Positions 6,594 to 15,390 of a stretch of 64,000 nt of DNA are shown one piece after another. Source of the stretch: Betaproteobacteria bacterium GR16-43 (GTDB taxonomy: Bacteria; Pseudomonadota; Gammaproteobacteria; Burkholderiales; Usitatibacteraceae); NCBI GenBank assembly GCA_001953215.1, contig CP019169.1, positions 310,001-374,000 on the forward strand, in the 5' to 3' direction. The position numbers and the translations under genes are program-made. Within the stretch, counting starts at the first letter, position 1. Each line of letters starts with the position of its first letter. Under the pieces are notes generated by a model that made no database searches, was not told where the DNA came from, and was given only the letters and a program-made list of their open reading frames with translations.

Positions 6594-7370
6594 TTACTTT
6601 GGCCGAGGCCCCCGAAAATGCACGGGATCGTCGTAGAAGACTTCGCGCTCCGTGTCGGGATGCCACCCCGGCACGCCGAGCACAGGCATCGGCGCCATGT
6701 CCTTCGGGCGCGTGAAGTTGCCGCGATCGGAGAAGTGGCGGGCCACCGCCTCGTCGGCGCCCCGCGCATCGGAGAGCGGCACGAACACCGTCTTGGCGAC
6801 CATGCCGAGATACGGGTCGAGCGACTTCTCGTAGAGCGAATGGCCGAACGCGAAGAAGCGCGTGGTGGCCGCGAGTTCCGCGCGCCGATGCCAGAACATC
6901 TCCTTCCACGCGAAGTCGCGGATGCGCTGGAACACCTGGAAGTCGGATGACGCGACGATCACGCCGCCCTCGTCGAACAGCGTGAGCGCATCGCGCTCCG
7001 GGCTGCGGCGCTTGGCTTCGGCGTCGCCGCGCTCCTCGAGGATCGCGGCGTGCTGCGCGTTGATCTGCGCCTTGGCGCGCGGAAAGGCGATCCACTGCAG
7101 CGCGTTGAAGAGGTCGTGCCAGTTGTCGCGCCGCGTCTCGACCTCGCCCGTGTCCGCGATGTGCAGTTCGTAGTAGCGGCGCTCGCTTTCCGTGTGCTCG
7201 CGGGGAGCCACGAAGCGCAGCGCCGTGCCCCGCGAGGTCCGGATGCCCCCGGCCAGCGCGCTCAACGCCTCGTGGGTGGGCCAGGCCTCCGGGGCGAGGC
7301 GATCGAGCGAGGCGCGAAGCGGCTCGAAGACGGGCTGCCGCAGCAGCGCCTGCGCGTCGCTCCAGTCCAC
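6594..7370 (-). CDS. DUF3025 domain-containing protein
   Basis: 258 residues from a GTG at 7370, 4 bases after the pyrC stop, so co-transcribed with pyrC. It has the features of the proteobacterial DUF3025 family: NWHDLFNALQWIAFPRAK in the middle, an SDFQVFQRIRDFAWKEMFW block and a C-terminal MPVLGVPGWHPD segment near FYDDPVHFRG. No membrane segment or signal peptide. The family has no established biochemical function. The assignment rests on overall pattern, which is strong. Confidence 0.8.
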   Translation of the reverse strand: MDWSDAQALLRQPVFEPLRASLDRLAPEAWPTHEALSALAGGIRTSRGTALRFVAPREHTESERRYYELHIADTGEVETRRDNWHDLFNALQWIAFPRAKAQINAQHAAILEERGDAEAKRRSPERDALTLFDEGGVIVASSDFQVFQRIRDFAWKEMFWHRRAELAATTRFFAFGHSLYEKSLDPYLGMVAKTVFVPLSDARGADEAVARHFSDRGNFTRPKDMAPMPVLGVPGWHPDTEREVFYDDPVHFRGPRPK

Positions 7371-7374
7371 GCGG

Positions 7375-8412
7375 CTAGCCCTTGAAGCGCCAGGCGAGCT
7401 TCTGTCCCGCGCGCATCGGCACGATCGTCGCGTCGCCGAAAGGGTAGGCCTCGGGCACTTCCCAGGGCGACTTCTCGAGCGTGATCTTCGCCGTGTTGCG
7501 CGGCAGGCCGTAGAAATCCGCGCCGAAGTGGCTCGCGAAAGCCTCGAGCTTGCCGAGCGCCCCGGCCGCCTCGAACGCTTCGGCGTAGAGCTCGATCGCC
7601 GTGGCCGCCGAGAACACCCCCGCCGAGCCGCAGCAATTTTCCTTCGCGCCCCTCGCGTGCGGCGCGGAGTCGGTGCCGAGGAAGAATTTCGGGCTCCCGG
7701 ACGTGGCGGCCTCCACCAGCGCGCGGCGATGCACCTCGCGCTTCAGCACCGGAATGCAGTAGTGGTGCGGGCGCAGCCCCCCGGTGAAGAGCGCATTGCG
7801 GTTGAGCAGGAGGTGTTGCGGCGTGATCGTGGCGCCCACATTGGCGCCCGCGCGCGCCACGAAGTCCGCGGCTTCCTGCGTGGTGATGTGCTCGACCACG
7901 ATCTTCAGGCCGGGGAAGCGCTTCGTGAGCGACCACAGCGTGCGATCGACGAAGACCGCCTCGCGATCGAAGACGTCGACCTCGGGATCGGTCACCTCGC
8001 CGTGCACGAGCAGCGGCAGGCCCCGGGCCTGCATCGCCTCCAGCACCGGGTAGCACTTCGCGAGGTCCGTGACGCCGGCATCGGAGTTGGTCGTGGCGCC
8101 CGCCGGGTAGTACTTCACCGCCTTCACGAACCCGAAAGCTTTCGCCCGGGCGATCTCCGCGGGCTGCGTGTTGTCGGTGAGGTAGAGCGTCATCAGCGGC
8201 TCGAACGCCGCACCCTTCGGCAGCGCCGCGAGAATGCGATCGCGATACGCCCTCGCCGCATCCACCGTCGTGACCGGCGGCTTCAGGTTCGGCATCACGA
8301 TCGCGCGCGCGAACTGCTTCGCCGTCGCCGGCAGCACCGAGGCCATCGCCGCCCCGTCGCGCAGATGGGTGTGGAAGTCGTCCGGTCGTGTGATCGTGAG
8401 CGTCTCGGCCAT
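7375..8412 (-). CDS. pyrC: Dihydroorotase
   Basis: 345 residues, the usual length of class II (E. coli PyrC-type) dihydroorotase, which cyclises carbamoyl-aspartate to dihydroorotate in pyrimidine synthesis. Zinc-site residues are visible: [10 protein letters not shown] (HxH), the carboxylated Lys in [16 protein letters not shown], His in LLVHGEV, His in VVEHITT and the catalytic Asp in FLGTDSAPH. The start is ATG 8412. It is upstream of DUF3025 in the same operon. The ATCase gene lies far away at 45578, so the pathway genes are scattered. Confidence 0.95.
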   Translation of the reverse strand: MAETLTITRPDDFHTHLRDGAAMASVLPATAKQFARAIVMPNLKPPVTTVDAARAYRDRILAALPKGAAFEPLMTLYLTDNTQPAEIARAKAFGFVKAVKYYPAGATTNSDAGVTDLAKCYPVLEAMQARGLPLLVHGEVTDPEVDVFDREAVFVDRTLWSLTKRFPGLKIVVEHITTQEAADFVARAGANVGATITPQHLLLNRNALFTGGLRPHHYCIPVLKREVHRRALVEAATSGSPKFFLGTDSAPHARGAKENCCGSAGVFSAATAIELYAEAFEAAGALGKLEAFASHFGADFYGLPRNTAKITLEKSPWEVPEAYPFGDATIVPMRAGQKLAWRFKG

Positions 8413-8430
8413 CCCCGAAGTATAAATAAT

Positions 8431-8476
8431 TAGGGTCAGCACCTTTATTCTGGCTGGAATAAAGGTGCTGACCCTA
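8431..8476. repeat. REP-like palindrome with GGGTCAGCACC core
   Basis: Perfect 19-bp inverted repeat: TAGGGTCAGCACCTTTATT at 8431-8449 and its reverse complement at 8458-8476, with an 8-base loop. It sits between the start of pyrC and the stop of rsmI, both leftward, so a transcript from rsmI would run through it. A partial copy of the same variant (GGTGCTGACCCTAATTAG) is at 30899-30916. Confidence 0.8.
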
Positions 8477-8480
8477 AATT

Positions 8481-9365
8481 CTATTTCTTGCCGGCGAGCT
8501 CGAGGGCGAGGTCGTACATGGCCTTCTTTGGTTGGCCGCAGAGCTTCGCGGCGATCGCGGCGGCGCCTTTCACGGGCACCCGCTCGGCAAGCAGCAGCGC
8601 CAGCGTTTCGCGCGGGTCGAGGCCGGCGGCGGGCTCTTCGGCGCGCGGCTCGATCACGAGCACGAACTCGCCGCGCGAGCGATCGGCATCGGCGTTCAAC
8701 CACGCGACGGCATCCTGCAGCGCCACGCGCGTGATGGTCTCGAAGCGCTTGGTGAGTTCGCGCGCGACGATCACATGCCGTTCGCCGAACGCTTCGTGCA
8801 AGTCCGCGAGCGTGGCTTCGATGCGATGCGGGGATTCGTACAGGACGATCGCCCAGGGTTGCGCCGCGAGCACCCGCAGTTTCTCGCGCCGATCCCCGCC
8901 CTTGGCCGGCAGGAAGCCCGCGAAGAGCACGCCCTCGGCTTCGATGCCGCTTGCGGAGAGCGCGGCCGTGAGCGCGCTCGCACCGGGCACCGGGATCACC
9001 GCATGGCCCGCTTCGCGCGCCCGCGCGACGACGAGCGCCCCGGGATCGCTCACCGCGGGCGTCCCGGCATCGGTCACGAGGGCCACGCGCTTGCCCTCCG
9101 CGAGCCACGCGACCACTTGCTCCGCGGCGCGCCGCTCGTTGTGCTGGTGCAACGCCACCAGTTTCGTGCCGATGCCGAAGTGCGTGAGCAGCCCGCGCGT
9201 GACCCGCGTGTCCTCCGCCGCGATCACGTCCACGCCCTTCAGCGTTTCCAGCGCGCGGCGCGTCACATCCCCGAGATTACCGATGGGGGTCGCCACCACA
9301 TATAATCCCGGAGGTATCGCTTCCCGGTGTTCCTCGATGTCGCGACTCAACGCGATCCTCCTCAT
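8481..9365 (-). CDS. rsmI: 16S rRNA (cytidine-1402-2'-O)-methyltransferase
   Basis: 294 residues, tetrapyrrole-methylase fold. The N-terminal [13 protein letters not shown] and AAEDTRVTR motifs, [31 protein letters not shown], and [13 protein letters not shown] with YESPHRI are diagnostic. It methylates the ribose of C1402 in 16S rRNA. The ATG at 9365 overlaps the divergent lpoA-like start by 29 bases; a TTG at about 9350 is an alternative that would remove most of this overlap. The rsmI / lpoA / yraN neighbourhood is conserved in beta- and gammaproteobacteria. Confidence 0.93.
   Translation of the reverse strand: MRRIALSRDIEEHREAIPPGLYVVATPIGNLGDVTRRALETLKGVDVIAAEDTRVTRGLLTHFGIGTKLVALHQHNERRAAEQVVAWLAEGKRVALVTDAGTPAVSDPGALVVARAREAGHAVIPVPGASALTAALSASGIEAEGVLFAGFLPAKGGDRREKLRVLAAQPWAIVLYESPHRIEATLADLHEAFGERHVIVARELTKRFETITRVALQDAVAWLNADADRSRGEFVLVIEPRAEEPAAGLDPRETLALLLAERVPVKGAAAIAAKLCGQPKKAMYDLALELAGKK
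9277..9306 (+). promoter_or_regulatory. Probable sigma-70 promoter for the lpoA-like gene
   Basis: A perfect TATAAT (9301-9306) is preceded, with an 18-base spacer, by TTACCG (9277-9282), a weak -35. It lies inside the rsmI 5' region and points at the ATG at 9337. A GGAGG at 9310-9314 is too far from that ATG to be its ribosome site. Confidence 0.5.
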
Positions 9366-10608
9366 CTTCGTGATGTACCTGCCGGCCCCGCCGGCATTCT
9401 CGGCCGACCCGCCGCCGGGCACAACGCCGCGCGTCGCGCCCGCGCCGCCAAAGCCACAGGATGACATCGATCCGGCCACCGGCTTCGCGCGATCGACGAT
9501 GGTGCGTCCGTTCGTCGATCCGTCCGCGCCGGTCGCACCACCCCCGGCGGCCGCGCCGAGCGCTTCGCCGCCGGGTGCAACTCCGAACGCCCCCACCGGC
9601 GCGACCGCGAACGCACCCACGGGCGCGACCCCCAGGCCCCACATCGCGTTGATCCTGCCCATCGCCTCGCCGCAACTCGGCCGCCCCGCCGATGCCGTGC
9701 GCCAGGGTTTCGCGACGGCCGCCGAAGCCGAAGGCCGCGGCGCCGTACCGGTCGTCTCGATGGCCGTGGAGAACGACGGTCCGGCGATCATCGAGGCGTG
9801 CACGCGGGCGCAAGCCGCGGGTGCCCTGCTGGTCGTCACGGGCCTCACGCGCGATGGCGCCACCGGCATCGCCCGCAGCGATTGCCGCCGCATCCCCGTG
9901 CTCACGCTCAACCAGCCGGCCGAAGGCGCGGGCGACGACAATCCGAAGCTCTTCTCCATCTCGCTGTCCGTCGAGCAGGAAGGCAAGCAGGCCGCGCTGC
10001 TCGCCGTCTCCGAGGGCTGGCACTCCGCGATCATGATCGGCTCGAACTCCGCGTTGTCGAAGCGGGTGCAGGAAGCGTTCGAGAAGGAATGGTCGCGCGC
10101 CGCCGGCGAGATCGCCGGCCGGGTCACGTTCGCGGGCGGCCCCGACGACGCGCCGCTGGTGAAGGACCGCCTGGCGCAGATGGCCCGCGGCGACATGGTG
10201 TTCCTGGCGCTCGATCCGCCCGAAGCCCGCCTCGTGCGCCCCTACGTGTCCGGCATGCTCCCCGTGTACGCCACGTCGCTCAGCATCGACCCGAGGGCCG
10301 AAGCCACGGTCAACGTAGACCTCCAGGGTATGCGTTACATGGACATGCCCTGGTTCGTCCAACCCGACCACCCGGCGGTCATGGTCTATCCGCAGCCGAA
10401 GAACCCCATGCCCGTCGACTACGAGCGCCTCTATGCGCTCGGCATCGACGCGTACCGCATCTCCAGCGTGCTGCTGCAAGGGGATCGCGCGAAATTGTCG
10501 CTCGATGGCGTCACCGGCCGCATCACGGTGGAAGGCAACAACCTCGCCCGTGCGCTCATCCCCGCCGAAGTCGACGGCGGCCGCGTCATCCCGCTGAAGC
10601 AACGCTGA
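9337..10608 (+). CDS. Penicillin-binding protein activator (LpoA-like) / periplasmic-binding fold protein
   Basis: 423 residues. An N-terminal signal sequence ([20 protein letters not shown]) is followed by a Pro/Ala-rich linker (residues about 25-95) with a repeated APTGAT motif. Then comes a type I periplasmic-binding-like domain starting at PHIALILPIASPQLG. In E. coli the gene at this position, lpoA, encodes an outer-membrane lipoprotein that activates PBP1A. Here I see no lipobox Cys, so the protein may be soluble in the periplasm. Its stop overlaps the yraN start (TGATG). Assignment rests on position and fold. Confidence 0.75.
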   Translation: MSRLNAILLIFVMYLPAPPAFSADPPPGTTPRVAPAPPKPQDDIDPATGFARSTMVRPFVDPSAPVAPPPAAAPSASPPGATPNAPTGATANAPTGATPRPHIALILPIASPQLGRPADAVRQGFATAAEAEGRGAVPVVSMAVENDGPAIIEACTRAQAAGALLVVTGLTRDGATGIARSDCRRIPVLTLNQPAEGAGDDNPKLFSISLSVEQEGKQAALLAVSEGWHSAIMIGSNSALSKRVQEAFEKEWSRAAGEIAGRVTFAGGPDDAPLVKDRLAQMARGDMVFLALDPPEARLVRPYVSGMLPVYATSLSIDPRAEATVNVDLQGMRYMDMPWFVQPDHPAVMVYPQPKNPMPVDYERLYALGIDAYRISSVLLQGDRAKLSLDGVTGRITVEGNNLARALIPAEVDGGRVIPLKQR

Positions 10609-10982
10609 TGCCCTCTCGCGCCACCGGCCGGCGCACGTCGCGGCAGGTGGAAGGCGGCGAGGCGGAAGAGCGGGCCGCGCAATTCCTCGCCGAGCGCGGC
10701 ATGACCATCGTCGCGCGCAACTTCTCCACCCGCCTCGGGGAAATCGACCTCGTCGCTCGCGACGGCGGCACGCTCGTGTTCGTGGAGGTGCGCCGGCGGC
10801 TCTCCAGCGCGCGCTACGGCGGCGCCATCGGCAGCATCGACGAACGCAAGCAACGCCGCATCGTCGCGGCCGCCCGCCTCTACCTCGCGCGCCTCGGGTC
10901 GGAACCTCCGTGCCGTTTCGATGTCATTGCCCTCGAGGCCGGCGAATGCCACTACGTGCGCGATGCGTTCGCGGTCGCCTGA
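10608..10982 (+). CDS. yraN: UPF0102 / YraN family endonuclease-fold protein
   Basis: 124 residues, normal for YraN. The conserved order is GEAEERAAQFLAERGMTIVARNF, then RLGEIDLVARDGGTLVFVEV with the Asp and Glu-x-Val of the restriction-endonuclease-like fold, then KQRRIVAAARLYL. The biochemical role of the family is not settled. It is coupled to the lpoA-like gene by a TGATG overlap, and the SIS gene follows 14 bases later. Confidence 0.9.
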   Translation: MPSRATGRRTSRQVEGGEAEERAAQFLAERGMTIVARNFSTRLGEIDLVARDGGTLVFVEVRRRLSSARYGGAIGSIDERKQRRIVAAARLYLARLGSEPPCRFDVIALEAGECHYVRDAFAVA

Positions 10983-10996
10983 TAGAATCCCCGCCC

Positions 10997-11590
10997 ATGG
11001 ACCACGTCGCGAACCTTCGCAAACATTTCCAGGAAGGCATCGAGCTTCGCCAGCGCATGGCGGAGACGCTCGCCCCCGAAGTCGCGAAGGCCGGGCTCGC
11101 GCTCGCGGCCGCGATCAGGAAGGGCAACAAGGCGCTCGCCTGCGGCAACGGCGGCTCGGCGGCGGACTCGCAGCATTTCGCCGCGGAGATGGTGGGCCGC
11201 TTCGAACGCGAGCGTCCCGGCATGCCCGCCATCGCGCTCACCACGGACACGTCGAACCTGACGGCCATCGCGAACGACTACGGCTACGACTACGTCTTCT
11301 CGAAAAGCGTCGAGGCTCTCGGCAATCCGGGCGACGTTCTCCTCGCCATTTCCACGTCGGGTAACTCGAAGAGCATCCTCGAAGCGGTGAAGGCCGCGCA
11401 CGCGAAGAAGATGGTCGTGATCGCGCTCACCGGCAAGGACGGCGGCGCGCTCGGCAGGATGCTCGCGCCCGGCGATTTCCACTTGAACGTGGCGCATCCC
11501 CGCACCATGCGCGTCCAGGAGATCCACCTCCTGGTCGTGCACAGCCTGTGCGAGGTCGTCGACAACGAACTGCATTTCGGAGGCACCTGA
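10997..11590 (+). CDS. SIS-domain phosphoheptose isomerase / DiaA-like protein
   Basis: 197 residues, a single SIS domain. It has ACGNGGSAADSQHFAAEMVGRFE with the phosphosugar-binding Ser residues, VLLAISTSGNSKSILEAV, and the C-terminal QEIHLLVVHSLCEVVD of GmhA/DiaA. GmhA makes D-glycero-D-manno-heptose 7-phosphate; DiaA (same operon position in E. coli) binds DnaA. The sequence alone does not decide between them. A heptose adenylyltransferase gene at 20245 shows that heptose is made. The ATG at 10997 has TAGAAT 8 bases upstream. Confidence 0.85.
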   Translation: MDHVANLRKHFQEGIELRQRMAETLAPEVAKAGLALAAAIRKGNKALACGNGGSAADSQHFAAEMVGRFERERPGMPAIALTTDTSNLTAIANDYGYDYVFSKSVEALGNPGDVLLAISTSGNSKSILEAVKAAHAKKMVVIALTGKDGGALGRMLAPGDFHLNVAHPRTMRVQEIHLLVVHSLCEVVDNELHFGGT

Positions 11591-12159
11591 TGCAAAAGCT
11601 GCTGCTCGCCCTGGCCCTCGCCGCCTGCCTGCCCCTCACCACCGGCTGCGTGCCGATGGCCGCCGTCGGCGCCGGAACCGTCGCGGTCATGTCCAACGAC
11701 CGGCGCACCGCCGGCATGTACGTCGAGGACGAGAACATCGAGTGGAAGGCCATCGCGCGCCTGAACAACGACGCGTACAAGGGCGCGCACGTGAACGCCA
11801 CGAGCTACAACCGCAAGGTGTTGCTCACGGGCGAGGTGCCCAACGAGGAAATGAAGAAGGCCATCGCGGAGGTGATCGCTTCCATCCCCAGCGTCGTCAC
11901 CGTCGCCAACGAGCTGCAGATCGCGGGCGCGTCGTCGCTGAGCGCGCGTGGGAGCGATTCGCTCGTCACCACCAACGTGAAGACGCGAATGATCAACAAC
12001 GGGAAGTTCTCGACCTCCCACGTGAAGGTCCTCACCGAAGCCTCGACGGTCTACCTGATGGGCATCGTCACCCAGGCCGAAGGCGATGCCGCCGCCGACA
12101 TCGCGCGCACCACCTCGGGCGTGCGGGGCGTGGTGAAGGTCTTCGAGTACATGAAGTAG
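11590..12159 (+). CDS. BON-domain lipoprotein (DolP/YraP-like)
   Basis: 189 residues. A signal peptide ends in a lipobox (LPLTTGC), giving an outer-membrane lipoprotein. Two BON domains follow: one around residues 50-110 (VLLTGEVPNEEMKKAIAEV), and a second from about 120 (TNVKTRMINN then VYLMGIVTQAEGDAAADIA). In E. coli the equivalent DolP supports envelope integrity and BAM function. Its ATG overlaps the SIS stop (TGATG), and it ends the operon. A large palindrome starts right at its stop codon. Confidence 0.88.
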   Translation: MQKLLLALALAACLPLTTGCVPMAAVGAGTVAVMSNDRRTAGMYVEDENIEWKAIARLNNDAYKGAHVNATSYNRKVLLTGEVPNEEMKKAIAEVIASIPSVVTVANELQIAGASSLSARGSDSLVTTNVKTRMINNGKFSTSHVKVLTEASTVYLMGIVTQAEGDAAADIARTTSGVRGVVKVFEYMK

Positions 12160-12233
12160 GAACGAATAAAGGGGTCAGACTCCTTTATTGCCTGCCCTTC
12201 GGCAATAAAGGAGTCTGACCCCTTTATTCGTTC
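12160..12233. repeat. REP-like double palindrome (33-bp arms), possible bidirectional terminator
   Basis: Perfect inverted repeat with 33-bp arms (12160-12192 and 12201-12233) and an 8-base loop. Each arm contains the AATAAAGGGGTCAGACTCCT unit, itself nearly self-complementary. It lies exactly between the convergent BON lipoprotein and NTF2-like genes, so it could end both transcripts. It is the same unit as the ends of the RAYT element at 30100-30888, here as a tail-to-tail pair without a transposase. Confidence 0.85.
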
Positions 12234-12656
12234 TCATCCCATCTTCTTCTTGAGCCACCGCATCAGCGCCCCGATCACGGGCAGCTTTTCGTAGAGCTCC
12301 CCGGCGGCATCCCAGTAGTCGCGGTGGTAGGAGACGCGCCCGTCGGCGGCGAAGCGCACGTGCGAAGAACCGTGGATCACCTGCGTGAGCTCGGGTTTGT
12401 ACGACTTCATGCGGAAGCTGAAGTCCCACACGAAGAACGCCGCATCCCCCTGCTGCACGACTTCCAGGATCTTGAACCGCGGTTCGTGGAGCTGCACGAA
12501 CATGTGGTCGAAGATGCGCCGCATCTCGGCCAGGCCGCGCACTTCGTTGAACGGGTCGCGGAAGTACGCGTCGTCGGTGTAGTACTCGCCGATGTGCGCC
12601 ACGCGCTCGGGCGTGAGACCCTCCCAGAACGCCTTGAAGCCCTCGGTGGCGTTCAC
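12234..12656 (-). CDS. NTF2-like (SnoaL-type) protein of the lipid operon
   Basis: 140 residues from a GTG at 12656 that overlaps the SDR stop (GTGA). It has the cone-shaped NTF2/SnoaL pattern: an N-terminal helix FKAFWEGLTPERV, YYTDDAYFRDPFNEVRG, MFVQLHEPRFKI, then beta strands AAFFVWDFSFRM and SHVRFAADGRVSYHRDYWD. It is the last gene of the leftward operon. Related small proteins accompany SAM-dependent lipid methyltransferases and SDRs in similar clusters; no reaction can be assigned. Confidence 0.75.
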   Translation of the reverse strand: MNATEGFKAFWEGLTPERVAHIGEYYTDDAYFRDPFNEVRGLAEMRRIFDHMFVQLHEPRFKILEVVQQGDAAFFVWDFSFRMKSYKPELTQVIHGSSHVRFAADGRVSYHRDYWDAAGELYEKLPVIGALMRWLKKKMG

Positions 12657-13429
12657 AGTCCCGTCATCTTGCGAATGGCCGGGAAGTAGAGCGTGTACGG
12701 CAGGTGGCGCATCAACTTCAGCCAGCCGGTGAAGCGCTTCGGGAAGTGGATCTCGAAGAGGCCTCGCTCCAATCCGCGCACGATCTCGCGCGCCGCCTCG
12801 TCGGGTTCGATCAGCGCGGGCATCTCGAACTCGTTGCCCGCCGTGAGCGGCGTGCGCACGAAGCCGGGGTTCACGACGCACACGCCCACGCCCTTGTCGG
12901 AGAGGTCCATGTACATCGTCTCGGCGAGGTTGATGATCGCCGCCTTGGTCGGCCCGTAGATCAGGCTCTTCGGCAGGCCGCGGAAGCCGGCGACGCTCGA
13001 GACCAGGCACAGCGTGCCGGACCCCTGCTTGATCATCAGCGGGATGACCGGCGCCAGCGCATTGAGGTAGCCCTGCACGTTGGTCTGGATCATCCGGCGC
13101 GCGACTTCCAGGTCCAGCTCCCACGCGCGCATCGGCGCGTAGTCGCCGGCCATCAGCACGAGGAGGTCGAGCCCGCCCCAGCGCGTGACGATGGATTGCG
13201 CGGCGTTCGCGAGCGCGGGCGCGTCGTTGATGTCGAGCGGCAGCACGGCGACCCGCTCGCCGTGCTTCGCGGCCATCGCATCGAGCGGTTCGCGCTTGCG
13301 TGACGACACGGCCACGCGGGCGCCTTTGGCGAGAAGGTCTTCGGCAAGCGCGGCGCCGATGCCCGTGGAGGCGCCGACGATCCAGATGCGGCGGTCTTTC
13401 CAGTTCTCGAACTTCGGATTCAATGCCAT
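12653..13429 (-). CDS. Short-chain dehydrogenase/reductase
   Basis: 258 residues. NAD(P)-binding motif IVGASTGIGAALAEDL, the second strand ending SSRKRE (NADP preference suggested by Arg), then LMAGDYAP, SSVAGFRG, and the catalytic Tyr-x-x-x-Lys in SLIYGPTKAAI. The ATG at 13429 was chosen because sequence upstream is repeat-derived. It belongs to the lipid operon. A copy of the paired inverted repeat separates it from DUF3833, although other genes in the operon overlap. Confidence 0.9.
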   Translation of the reverse strand: MALNPKFENWKDRRIWIVGASTGIGAALAEDLLAKGARVAVSSRKREPLDAMAAKHGERVAVLPLDINDAPALANAAQSIVTRWGGLDLLVLMAGDYAPMRAWELDLEVARRMIQTNVQGYLNALAPVIPLMIKQGSGTLCLVSSVAGFRGLPKSLIYGPTKAAIINLAETMYMDLSDKGVGVCVVNPGFVRTPLTAGNEFEMPALIEPDEAAREIVRGLERGLFEIHFPKRFTGWLKLMRHLPYTLYFPAIRKMTGL

Positions 13430-13470
13430 CGTCCGCTCCCGCGGTTCTTGGTTTGAAGAACTAAGGCGTC

Positions 13471-13568
13471 CTCCGCAGATAAACACAGATAAACGCAGAT
13501 GAACGACAAGAAAACTCGGTCAAGACCAAGGCACTTATCGGCGTTTATCTGTGTTTATCTGCGGAGGA
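13471..13568. repeat. Paired inverted repeat, CAGATAAACGCAGAT family (copy 2)
   Basis: The left arm (13471-13503) begins CTCCGCAGATAAACACAGAT. The right arm (13536-13568) is its near-perfect reverse complement ending in TCTGCGGAGGA. The spacer is 32 bases. It lies inside the lipid operon, between the stop of the DUF3833 gene (13590) and the start of the SDR gene (13429). A transcript would fold it into a long hairpin. Confidence 0.85.
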
Positions 13569-13589
13569 CGCCTTTCGCCTTTTCGCTCC

Positions 13590-14117
13590 CTACTCCCGCT
13601 TGCGGAAGAAGAACGAAACCTCCCCGAACTTCACCCCCAGCTTGCTGAACGTCGTGCGATTCATCATCGTCTTCGCATCCAGCAGCCACATCCAGTCGTC
13701 CATGTCGAGCTCGATGGTGCCGCCGCCGTCGCGTTTCGCGTCGAGCACGTACTGCCAGCGCAGCGCATTGCCCGAGGCCTCGCCCTTCGCTTCCCCCACC
13801 ACGTCGCCGGCGGTGCCGATGTAGCGGTTGCCGTTCTTGCGCACGGTCCAGACGCGCGTTTCCTTCGTGCCGTCGGAGTTGGTGAAGCGCTCGTCGAACG
13901 TGCCGACGTCGCCCACCCACGTGCAGGTCATCTCGACGAACATGCGCTTGGTGACCTTGCCCGAGCGGTCCTGGATCGTGCCCCAGCCGTCGATCTTGCC
14001 GTTGAAGTACTCGCGCAGGTCGAGCGGCGGCTTGTCCGCGGCGTACTCGTTCACGGAGACCGTGCCGCAAGAGGTGAGGAACACGAACGCGAAGGTGGCG
14101 AAGAGTGCGCGGATCAT
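13590..14117 (-). CDS. DUF3833-family lipoprotein
   Basis: 175 residues. A short signal peptide ends in a lipobox (FLTSC). The body matches the DUF3833/lipocalin-like pattern: PLDLREYFNGKIDGWGTIQDRSGKV, TWVGDVGTFDERFTNSDG, GNALRWQYVLDA, and IELDMDDWMWLLDAKTMMNR. Such proteins are regularly encoded beside CFA-type methyltransferases, DUF1365 and FAD amine-oxidase-like genes, which is the case here. Its ATG overlaps the transporter stop (ATGA). The function is unknown; handling of modified lipid at the envelope is a reasonable guess. Confidence 0.82.
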   Translation of the reverse strand: MIRALFATFAFVFLTSCGTVSVNEYAADKPPLDLREYFNGKIDGWGTIQDRSGKVTKRMFVEMTCTWVGDVGTFDERFTNSDGTKETRVWTVRKNGNRYIGTAGDVVGEAKGEASGNALRWQYVLDAKRDGGGTIELDMDDWMWLLDAKTMMNRTTFSKLGVKFGEVSFFFRKRE

Positions 14118-15385
14118 TTAGTTCTCCAGAGGGCGAGTGCCGCGAGCGCCTTGAGGGCACAAGGCAGCAGCGCGTAGATGGCGGAAAGCACGAACAGGGC
14201 TTCGGTCCCGTTGGCGACTTTCGGAGCGTAACCGAAGGCGCCCAGGAGCGTGAGGGAAAGGCCCGCGGCGAGTGCCAGGTTGAACTTCGTCATGAGGTTC
14301 CAGAGGCCGAAGTAGGCGCCCTCGCTGCGGCCCAGACCCGCTTTCTCGTCTTCGTCGATCACGTCGGCGAGGAGCGAGGGCGGCAACGCGAGGTCGGCGC
14401 CGAGTCCCAGCCCCGAGAGCACGCAGATGGCGAAGTACGCGCCGGTCGAGCCGGGCCCGAGGCTGAATGCCCACACGAACGCGGCGATCGAGACCCCCAT
14501 GCCAGTGAGCCAGGCCTTGCGCTTGCCCACGCGCTTTGCGAGCCACACCCACCCCGGCAGGCCCAGCGCGCCGGCGGCGAAGTAGGCAATGAGGAACACG
14601 GCGGTCAAGTCGGGGCGCTTCACCACGTCCTCGATGAAGAAGAGCACCAGCGTCGCGGGAATGGACGCCGCGATGCCGTTCAGCAGGAAGACCAGCGCCA
14701 GGCGGCGGAAGCGCGCGTTCCTCATCGGCGTGGCGAACGCCGCGAACACGCGCGAGTCGACCGGGGCCGGCTTGGCCTTCGCCGGCGGCGAGCCGAGCAC
14801 CGCGATCGCCGCGGCCACGAGGCAGATCGGCACGAAGATGTACGCGAAGGTCGCGAAGCCCGCGCGGTCGCCCATCGACTTCTTCAGGATCTCGGGCAGG
14901 GCCGAGGCGAGGAACACGCCCAGCAGCGAGAAGCCTTCGCGCCACGCCGTGACGCGCGTGCGCTCCGCGACGTCGTCGGAGATTTCCGCGCCGAAGGCCT
15001 GGTAGCTGATCGTCACGATGCTGAACCCGCCGTAGACCAGCACGAGGTTCAGCATCAGCCACACCGCGAGCTGCGAAGCGGACCACGCCGGCGGATTGAA
15101 GAGTCCCACCATGCCCAGCGCCAGCAGCGGCGCGCCCGCCACGATGAAGGTCCAGCGCCCGCCGGGCCTGTCGCGCCGCCGGTCGCTCCACCAACCCAGC
15201 AGCGGGTCCGTCACGGCATCGAGGAAGCGCGCGAGGAGCAGCAGCGTGCCGACGGTCGCGATCGAGAGGCCGAGCGTGTCGGCGTAGAAGTGCGGCACGT
15301 GCACGTAGATCGGCAGCGCCGCCATGGCGAGCGGAAACCCGAGGATCCCGTAGGCGCCCAGGCGCGCCGCGGAAACGGGTTGCAT
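14114..15385 (-). CDS. GPH-type MFS transporter
   Basis: 423 residues with about 12 membrane segments. It has the melibiose-carrier-like signature DAVTDPLLGWWSDRRRDRPGGR after the second segment, and SYQAFGAEISDD further on. This marks the glycoside-pentoside-hexuronide:cation symporter family rather than drug exporters. It is inside the lipid operon, 5 bases downstream of the chalcone-isomerase-like gene. The substrate is probably not a sugar here; in related lipid clusters the role is unproven. Confidence 0.85.
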   Translation of the reverse strand: MQPVSAARLGAYGILGFPLAMAALPIYVHVPHFYADTLGLSIATVGTLLLLARFLDAVTDPLLGWWSDRRRDRPGGRWTFIVAGAPLLALGMVGLFNPPAWSASQLAVWLMLNLVLVYGGFSIVTISYQAFGAEISDDVAERTRVTAWREGFSLLGVFLASALPEILKKSMGDRAGFATFAYIFVPICLVAAAIAVLGSPPAKAKPAPVDSRVFAAFATPMRNARFRRLALVFLLNGIAASIPATLVLFFIEDVVKRPDLTAVFLIAYFAAGALGLPGWVWLAKRVGKRKAWLTGMGVSIAAFVWAFSLGPGSTGAYFAICVLSGLGLGADLALPPSLLADVIDEDEKAGLGRSEGAYFGLWNLMTKFNLALAAGLSLTLLGAFGYAPKVANGTEALFVLSAIYALLPCALKALAALALWRTK

Positions 15386-15390
15386 CGGCG